Below, one piece after another: positions 51,592 to 54,393 of a stretch of DNA of 54,393 bases. Location of the stretch: positions 1 through 54,393 of the forward strand of contig JAGUZN010000195.1 of NCBI GenBank assembly GCA_020060775.1. Direction: 5' to 3'. Numbering within the stretch: position 1 is the stretch's first letter; each line of letters starts with the position of its first letter. Source of the DNA: Armatimonadota bacterium (GTDB lineage: Bacteria > Armatimonadota > Hebobacteria > CAIYQO01). The notes beneath the pieces were generated by a model. That model was given only the letters and a program-made list of their open reading frames with translations, searched no databases and was not told the DNA's origin. The position numbers were made by a program, and so were the translations under genes.

Positions 51592-52554
51592 TCATGTGCA
51601 ACGTCCGAGGAAGGGGACCAGATAGTCGAGCACGAGGTCGGGACACTCTTCCTGCGGCACATGGCCGACGCCGGGGAGCACCACCAACTCCACCCGGGGA
51701 AAACCATCGACCACCTGGTGCGACTGCTCGAGCGGCGTCACCCGATCCTCCTTCCCCCAGAAGACCAGCGACGGGCAGCGTACGCGCGGCAACATGCCCA
51801 CAAAGTCGTCAGCGGGATAATGCTGCCCCAGGTGCCACCACGACTGCTGGGTGCCCCGCACGCACAGGGCACGCTGATACCGCTCCACCATCGCGGGCGT
51901 CACCGGAAACCCCGGGCCGTAGGTGTAGCGCAGCAGGCGTTCGACGAGTTCCGGTTGTTGCCGCAGCAGGCGCAACATGGTACGCAGCGACAGGCGGTGG
52001 CGCGCCATCACCCACAGCAGCGGCCATTGATGCAACCGTTGGGCGCCGTCGGAATCGAGCAGCACCAGGCCGCATACGCGCTCGGGAGCCTGTACCGCCG
52101 TGCTCACCACCACGCGCCCGCCCAGTGAATGCCCGATCAATGTCGCGCGCGCCACCCCCAGCGCATCCAGCATCCCCAGCACCTGCCGCGTCCAGTCCTG
52201 CGGCGTCAACGCCGGCGGTCGGTCCGACGCCCCGAATCCCCAGAGATCGATGGCTAGGGTGCGATACAGCGTGGCGCACGACGGTTGCATGGCATCCCAG
52301 GTGTGCAGCGATCCGCCAAAGCCGTGAATGAGGCACAGCACCTCCTCGCCGTTCCCCCGCTCCCGGTACGCCATCCGGTGGCCGTCGAGGTGCATGAACT
52401 GTGTCTCGGCATCGGCGAGATCATCGGCAATCAGATCTTCGTGAGCGGGAAGCGCTTGGGAGACGACCCGCGCGGTCACCGCGTAGGCGATGCCCGCCGC
52501 CCCGGTAGCGCTGGCCACCCCCAGCAATACACGTCCCCACCGCTGGTCAAACAC
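51592..52554 (-). CDS. Alpha/beta hydrolase
   Basis: The 320-residue protein has an N-terminal hydrophobic segment (LLGVASATGAAGIAYAV) followed by the alpha/beta-hydrolase fold: oxyanion region CLIHGFGGSLHTW, nucleophile GHSLGG, acid GKEDRVTP and His GVGHVPQEE. It should be an esterase, lipase or related hydrolase. The GTG start at 52554 is chosen because GGGAGG lies 7 bases before it; longer in-frame starts exist but lack such a site. It is upstream of the lipoyl-less E2, and in some acetoin-dehydrogenase E2 proteins a hydrolase domain is fused to the lipoyl part, so a functional link is possible. Confidence 0.88.
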   Translation of the reverse strand: MFDQRWGRVLLGVASATGAAGIAYAVTARVVSQALPAHEDLIADDLADAETQFMHLDGHRMAYRERGNGEEVLCLIHGFGGSLHTWDAMQPSCATLYRTLAIDLWGFGASDRPPALTPQDWTRQVLGMLDALGVARATLIGHSLGGRVVVSTAVQAPERVCGLVLLDSDGAQRLHQWPLLWVMARHRLSLRTMLRLLRQQPELVERLLRYTYGPGFPVTPAMVERYQRALCVRGTQQSWWHLGQHYPADDFVGMLPRVRCPSLVFWGKEDRVTPLEQSHQVVDGFPRVELVVLPGVGHVPQEECPDLVLDYLVPFLGRCT

Positions 52555-52720
52555 GCGCCATCCTCCCGCCGTTGAGCACAGAAATCGAACGTGTCGCCCG
52601 ACACGTTCGCCCCCTCCTCCCAACAGTTCCGCGCACACGAACGCCTGAACCCTGCCGGCGTGTGATTCGTGCACCAACCATGGCGCACCACTGCACGCAT
52701 TGCGCGAGAGAACAATCCGG

Positions 52721-52749
52721 TTGACAGCGGGACCCGCGTCCCTTAGAAT
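52721..52749 (+). promoter_or_regulatory. Strong sigma70-type promoter
   Basis: TTGACA (52721-52726) and TAGAAT (52744-52749) are 17 bp apart, 51 bases before the ATG at 52800. This is the closest match to the consensus in the window. Confidence 0.75.
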
Positions 52750-52799
52750 GAGGTTGCCTCCACAGGTTATCGGCCCCTGCCTGCGGGGTAGACTCTACT

Positions 52800-53807
52800 A
52801 TGATGAAGCGCGCGGTCACCCTGGTCGTAATCAGCCTGGTGCTGCTGACAGTGTCGGGAGCGGGATATTCGCAAGATATCAGCTTTCACGGCAGCGATAT
52901 CATGCAACTGGCGCGTACGATCGTCACTTCCGTAAAACAGACTAATCGCCTGCCCTCCGCCTATGCACTCCCTATGACCGGCGGGCAAACCATGGTCATC
53001 ACCGCACCCAACGCCTACGAACTGCTCGTGCGCGCCACCATCACCTGGAAGGAACACAACAACTTCCCCACCACCGTGTCTCTGTTGCTGCACGACCTTG
53101 TCGGCCCGGCCCCCGAGCCCAAGCTGGAACCAGCACGCGACGGCCTCGTGGTCGGCGTGCCCACCATGGATATCGGCAACTACGCCGCCGCCTGGCTCGC
53201 CATGGCGGAGGCGCCCGGCCATAAACTGCCGAAGGCGATGACCTTCGAAACCGGCTACCGGCTCACCGCGGCGCAAATTATCGTGGCGATGGCGATGCTC
53301 ATCGATGAAACGCTGCGGGAAGAGAAGTTCCCCATCGCCATTGCCGTACCGCTCGTGCGCGCGCCGCAGAACTGGCTGGATACCGCCAAACCGGTCACCG
53401 TCATCGCCGCCCAGACGCCCGCTCCACCCGCGCCGCAGGCCGACCTGCACATCCGCCTGAACGGCATCGAACTCTCCGAAAGCGGCCCGCTCATCCCGGG
53501 CACAGGTGCGCTGCCCACCTTCTGCGGCACCATCCGCGTCGACCTGAGCGGCACTGGACCGGTGAACACGATACGCGTGTTGCTCGACGGTAACGAGGTG
53601 CAACTCTTCAAAGGCGTCGGACCGCACTACCTGCCCATCGACTCGCCCAAACTCACCGACGGCACCCACATGCTCTCGCTCACCCTCACCGACGAGGCCG
53701 AGATCACCTACTTCTACATCTTCAGCTTCACCGTGCATAACGGACGCCGTCCCGGGTTCACCCCGGCCGAACCGCACGTCCAGCAGATCGACGTCACCCC
53801 CAAATAA
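52800..53807 (+). CDS. Secreted protein with an internally duplicated helical domain
   Basis: The 335-residue protein has a signal peptide (AVTLVVISLVLLTVSGAGYSQ). Two similar segments of about 75 residues follow: 32-105 (DIMQLARTIVTSVKQTNRLPSAYALP, then EHNNFPTTVSL) and 122-195 (DIGNYAAAWLAMAEAPGHKLPKAMTF, then EEKFPIAIAV). Each has the pattern hydrophobic helix, LP, helix, FP. This is reminiscent of pseudomurein-binding-type repeats, but weakly. The C terminus (about 215-325) is beta-rich, probably Ig-like. It is transcribed from a strong promoter, and the ATG has no obvious Shine-Dalgarno. Family unknown; a cell-wall or polymer-binding role is a guess from the duplication. Confidence 0.68.
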   Translation: MMKRAVTLVVISLVLLTVSGAGYSQDISFHGSDIMQLARTIVTSVKQTNRLPSAYALPMTGGQTMVITAPNAYELLVRATITWKEHNNFPTTVSLLLHDLVGPAPEPKLEPARDGLVVGVPTMDIGNYAAAWLAMAEAPGHKLPKAMTFETGYRLTAAQIIVAMAMLIDETLREEKFPIAIAVPLVRAPQNWLDTAKPVTVIAAQTPAPPAPQADLHIRLNGIELSESGPLIPGTGALPTFCGTIRVDLSGTGPVNTIRVLLDGNEVQLFKGVGPHYLPIDSPKLTDGTHMLSLTLTDEAEITYFYIFSFTVHNGRRPGFTPAEPHVQQIDVTPK

Positions 53808-54129
53808 CAATCACACCAGGGGAATGACACGCTCGAAATCAGATGGGGAGGGCGGCCGTCTCTGAGCCGCTACATCGCACCGCCTCTTGGCAAACGTGGC
53901 GATCTATCGGGCTTGTAGTCAGGCACGTAGGGACGCGGAGTGCCGTCACGCCCAGGGTCTCGAGGTCCAGGGAGAGGGTGGCCCGGTCGGACCGCCGGCG
54001 CCTGCCGTGAGCCGCGTCGAACGGCCTAGCCGGCCGCCCAACGGATCAACCTTCATGGTTGTTTTTGGTGGTCCAGCAGAATGACGTGATGACATCCTAC
54101 ACTATCCACCATCCACCAAACACTCACCG
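53808..54129. other. Spacer before the lptB end
   Basis: No gene is seen. It contains the 49-bp repeat copy 2 (53985-54033) and unremarkable sequence between two convergent genes. Confidence 0.5.
53985..54033 (+). repeat. 49-bp dispersed repeat, copy 2
   Basis: It matches 8293-8341 with about four differences in the same orientation, 45 kb apart. It lies in the spacer between two convergent genes. Confidence 0.75.
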
Positions 54130-54393
54130 CTACATCGAGAACCGGTCACCCAGGTAATGGCGCTGCGCCACCGGGTCGCGAGCGATCTCTTCCGAGGTGC
54201 CGTGGGTCAGAATCCGTCCCTCGAAAATAATATAGCTGCGCTGGGTGATGGCCAGCGTCTCGCGCACATTGTGGTCGGTGATCAGCACGCCGATGCCCCG
54301 GTCGCGCAACGACACCACGATCTCCTGAATTTCATCCACCGCGATCGGATCCACGCCGGTGAACGGCTCGTCCAGCAGGATATACACCGGATC
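54130..54393 (-). CDS. lptB: LPS export ABC transporter ATPase LptB (3' part; cut by window edge)
   Basis: Only the last 87 residues are present. They include Walker B with the catalytic Glu (LLDEPF), the D-loop [10 protein letters not shown], the H-loop His in [12 protein letters not shown] and the C-terminal [27 protein letters not shown]. The segment [13 protein letters not shown] is characteristic of LptB rather than generic ABC ATPases. It powers transport of lipopolysaccharide to the outer membrane with LptFG. The gene continues beyond the right edge, where related lpt genes are expected. Confidence 0.92.
   Translation of the reverse strand, partial: DPVYILLDEPFTGVDPIAVDEIQEIVVSLRDRGIGVLITDHNVRETLAITQRSYIIFEGRILTHGTSEEIARDPVAQRHYLGDRFSM

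Noticed and set aside
1-54393. tRNA, rRNA or riboswitch genes
   Set aside because: I looked through the spacers for cloverleaf-like segments and known riboswitch cores and found none convincing; a covariance-model scan (tRNAscan-SE, Rfam) would be decisive and could still find one.

Overview
The window is 54.4 kb of bacterial chromosome that is mostly GC-rich. It contains about 42 protein-coding genes, two of them cut by the window edges, and no rRNA, tRNA or CRISPR array that I can see. The organism is a diderm: it has an Omp85/BamA-like outer-membrane protein (27089-28825), an LptB-like LPS-transport ATPase (right edge) and a predicted outer-membrane barrel (40391-41236). It also carries an anaerobic sulfite reductase operon (asrABC), a K+-independent H+-pyrophosphatase, copper-amine-oxidase-N-domain and URO-D/AraC genes, and many short GC-rich dispersed intergenic repeats. 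This mix suggests an anaerobic or facultative member of a little-cultivated diderm phylum. Armatimonadota-like lineages would fit, but the sequence does not settle the phylum.

Layout. 0-9.7 kb: hppA, a J-like protein with a broken HPD motif, a TIM-barrel protein, a 1158-residue GH13 protein and ychF. 9.7-12.7 kb: asrABC behind a CRP/FNR-shaped palindrome. 12.9-16.4 kb: a secreted metzincin-like protease and a secreted TPR protein with an acidic tail. 16.4-18.4 kb: a divergent AraC regulator and URO-D-like gene. 18.5-22.4 kb: a visibly AT-richer accessory island with a DUF1963 gene between 73-bp direct repeats, an ankyrin protein and about 1 kb packed with hairpin repeats. 22.4-31.4 kb: a Lon-family protease, a stalk-type secreted protein, a sugar isomerase-like protein, Omp85 and ilvBN (IlvB has an odd Cys-rich insert). 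31.5-37.7 kb: a beta-helix protein translationally coupled to a J-domain protein, a rhomboid protease with TPRs, xerD and a divergent cis-prenyltransferase. 46.4-54.4 kb: a DUF4139 protein, a K+ channel, a second ankyrin protein, a lipoyl-less E2 catalytic domain next to an alpha/beta hydrolase, a secreted duplicated-domain protein and lptB.

The most interesting part is 39.7-46.3 kb. Six tightly packed minus-strand genes encode a PqqD-like small protein, an ATP-grasp ligase, a DAP/ornithine-type PLP decarboxylase, a urea-transporter/M23-peptidase fusion, an outer-membrane barrel and a TPR protein. Upstream of the first gene, and again upstream of the following DUF1566 gene, lie 11-bp-spaced TGTGAT direct repeats. 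Each set ends exactly 10 bp before a TACGTT/TACGAT -10-like hexamer, which is the layout of a PhoB/OmpR-type activated promoter. I infer a co-regulated cell-envelope system in which a small molecule or peptide is ligated, decarboxylated and transported. I do not recognise this combination as a characterised pathway.
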